Below, piece after piece: positions 62,414 to 64,000 of a DNA stretch of 64,000 bases. The translations under genes and the position numbers were made by a program. The stretch comes from JAAXKN01 sp036261625 (GTDB lineage: Bacteria; Bacteroidota; Ignavibacteria; Ignavibacteriales; SURF-24). The stretch's first letter is position 1; every line of letters starts with the position of its first letter. Where the stretch lies: the NCBI GenBank assembly GCA_036261625.1, contig DATAKL010000057.1:124001-188000 (forward strand). The letters are read 5' to 3'. A model generated the notes under the pieces. That model was not told the origin of the DNA, searched no databases, and worked only from the letters and a program-made list of their open reading frames with translations.

Positions 62414-64000
62414 ATGAAATTGGATAAAGAAAAAATTATTGTTACTTCTGCTTTGCCATATGCCAACGGACCAATTCATCTGGGCCATTTAAGCGGTGCT
62501 TACCTGCCCGCAGATATTTATGTGAGATATAAAAGACTTCAGGGCGCCGATATACTCTACATCTGCGGCTCGGATGAGCACGGCGTGCCTATTACAATTA
62601 CTGCCGATAAGGAAAACGTTAAACCTCAGGTCATTATAGACCGCTATCATAATATAAATAAGGATGCCTTCGAAAAGTTCGGAATGAGTTTCGATATCTA
62701 TTCCAGAACGAGCCTCCCCATTCATCATGAAACCTCGAAGGAGTTCTTTTTAACCTATTACAACCAGGGGATCCTCAAAGAGAAGAAATCTCTGCAGTTC
62801 TACGACGAGAAGGTAAAAATGTTCCTTCCCGACCGCTACGTTGAGGGCACATGCCCTAACTGCGGCAATGAGCAGGCAAGAAGCGATGAATGTGAAAACT
62901 GCGGCGCGCTTTATGACCCTTCTGACCTGAAAAATCCGAAGAGCAAAATTACAGGCGAAACACCGGTCCTAAAGGAAACTTCCCACTACTATTTCCCTCT
63001 GGGGCGCTACCAGGAAAGACTTGAAAAGTACATAGCCGAAATGGACGACAAATACGCCTGGAAGGAAAACGTCCTCCAGTACTGCAGAGGATGGTTTAAG
63101 GACGGTCTGCAGGACAGGGCTGTTACACGCGACCTGGACTGGGGCGTGCAGGTGCCTCTTGAAGGCGCTCAGGGAAAGGTGCTTTATGTGTGGTTTGAAG
63201 CCGTCCTGGGGTATATTTCAGCTACAAAAAAACTTTCCGAAGAGCTCGGAAAACCTGAGCTCTGGAAGGAATACTGGCAGAACCCGGAGACCAAGTACGT
63301 GGCGTTTATCGGAAAAGACAACATCGTATTCCATACAATTTTCTTCCCTGCAATGCTTATGGCCTGGAACGACGCAAGAACGGATAAGTACATTCTGCCC
63401 CAGAACGTGCCGGCAAATGAATTCTTAAACTTTGAGGGTAAGAAGTTCTCAAAAAGCAGGAACTGGGGAATTGACGTAATCGACTTTTTGAAGCTCTTCC
63501 CGGCAGATCCTCTGCGCTACACTCTGGCAGCCAACTTGCCTGAGAACAGGGATACCGACTTCTATTGGAAGGAATTCCAGGCAAGAAATAACAGCGAACT
63601 GGCTGATATTTTAGGAAATTTTGTAAACAGGACATTCACCTTTGTACATAAGCATTTTGAAGGCAAAGTGCCTAAGAAAGGCATACTCCAGCCTATAGAC
63701 TCTGAAATGCTAGCGCTCTTAAAGGGCTATCCTGAAAAGATCGCCTCATACTTCGAGCAGTATAAGATCAAAGACGGCGTAAACGAGATCATGAGTCTGG
63801 CACGTGCAGGCAACAAGTATTTTAACGATACAGAGCCCTGGAAGACCGTCAAATCGGACCGCGAGCGCTGCGAGACTTCTTTGTACATATGCCTGCAGGC
63901 AATTTACACACTGGCCGGCCTGTTCAACCCGGTAATTCCTTTCTCTTCGGAAAAGATGTTCAGGATGCTGAACTCGGAGCCCGTGGAATGGGATAAAATG
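62414..64000 (+). CDS. metG: Methionyl-tRNA synthetase, 5' part (cut by window end)
   Basis: The frame is open from ATG 62414 to the last base (529 codons). Class I synthetase: TSALPYANGPIHLGHLSGAYLPAD contains the HIGH motif as HLGH; the zinc-knuckle region has CPNC and CENC (about residues 145-165), and the KMSKS loop appears as KFSKS in EGKKFSKSRNWG. It charges initiator and elongator tRNA with Met. The C-terminal part, including the anticodon domain's end and any tRNA-binding extension, is outside the window. Confidence 0.95.
   Translation, partial: MKLDKEKIIVTSALPYANGPIHLGHLSGAYLPADIYVRYKRLQGADILYICGSDEHGVPITITADKENVKPQVIIDRYHNINKDAFEKFGMSFDIYSRTSLPIHHETSKEFFLTYYNQGILKEKKSLQFYDEKVKMFLPDRYVEGTCPNCGNEQARSDECENCGALYDPSDLKNPKSKITGETPVLKETSHYYFPLGRYQERLEKYIAEMDDKYAWKENVLQYCRGWFKDGLQDRAVTRDLDWGVQVPLEGAQGKVLYVWFEAVLGYISATKKLSEELGKPELWKEYWQNPETKYVAFIGKDNIVFHTIFFPAMLMAWNDARTDKYILPQNVPANEFLNFEGKKFSKSRNWGIDVIDFLKLFPADPLRYTLAANLPENRDTDFYWKEFQARNNSELADILGNFVNRTFTFVHKHFEGKVPKKGILQPIDSEMLALLKGYPEKIASYFEQYKIKDGVNEIMSLARAGNKYFNDTEPWKTVKSDRERCETSLYICLQAIYTLAGLFNPVIPFSSEKMFRMLNSEPVEWDKM

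Overview
The window most likely comes from a member of the Ignavibacteria (Bacteroidota/Chlorobi lineage) or a close relative. This is inferred from a type IX secretion sorting tail of the type common in that group (NYPNPFN motif near the end of the protein at 24016-26592), a type IX secretion 'plug' family protein (42399-43670), an LptD-like outer-membrane protein, a large bacterial alpha-2-macroglobulin and the overall gene content. These show a diderm cell with outer membrane, lipoproteins and type IX secretion. No rRNA, tRNA or CRISPR array was recognised.

Layout. 1-3331: 3' end of an M1 peptidase, a membrane protein, def and fmt. 3558-7522: three PLP enzymes of sulfur amino acid metabolism (cystathionine beta-synthase plus two Cys/Met-metabolism family lyases). 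7811-12459: a tightly packed run with a PgeF/YfiH-type protein, an EamA transporter, folB, folK, a deoxynucleoside kinase, a small membrane protein and a GT9 glycosyltransferase. 12502-15519: Ppx/GppA phosphatase and asnS. 15652-21460: nuoJKLMN, the distal membrane-arm half of complex I, without nuoA-I. 21564-23947: NAD(P)H-hydrate repair, VanZ-like and TSUP proteins. 24016-27186 (minus strand): a secreted DUF3160 protein with a type IX tail and an unknown protein. 27384-33584: a 2066-residue alpha-2-macroglobulin with an intact CxEQ thioester motif. 33721-34785: a complete DDE insertion sequence. 34839-39847: five exported or membrane-anchored proteins of unknown function (two TPR, one SH3b). 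40352-46419: DUF4097-type repeat protein, exported proteins, a possible Sm-fold small protein, the type IX plug protein, an oxidoreductase, a lipoprotein and a ROK kinase. 46551-50582: LptD, a NYN-domain protein and a class A beta-lactamase-like protein. 51222-59718: VOC protein, fumC, tkt, DedA, an HGSNAT-like acyltransferase and a long-chain acyl-CoA ligase. 59808-60694: a Y1 transposase element. 60883-62115 (minus): hybrid-lacking PAS histidine kinase. 62414-64000: metG, cut by the window end.

The most striking structure outside genes is two families of large palindromic dispersed repeats. Family A (39928-40185 and 59808-60694) consists of two ~124-bp inverted arms. In one copy the arms are 15 bp apart; in the other they enclose a Y1 (HUH) transposase. 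This is the relation expected between a non-autonomous REPIN/MITE-like element and its autonomous, RAYT/IS200-like parent. Family B (7532-7678, 50597-50994, 53549-53705) has GAATAGCCACGG-type ends with internal hairpins whose sequences differ between copies while the pairing is kept. No transposase for family B lies in the window.
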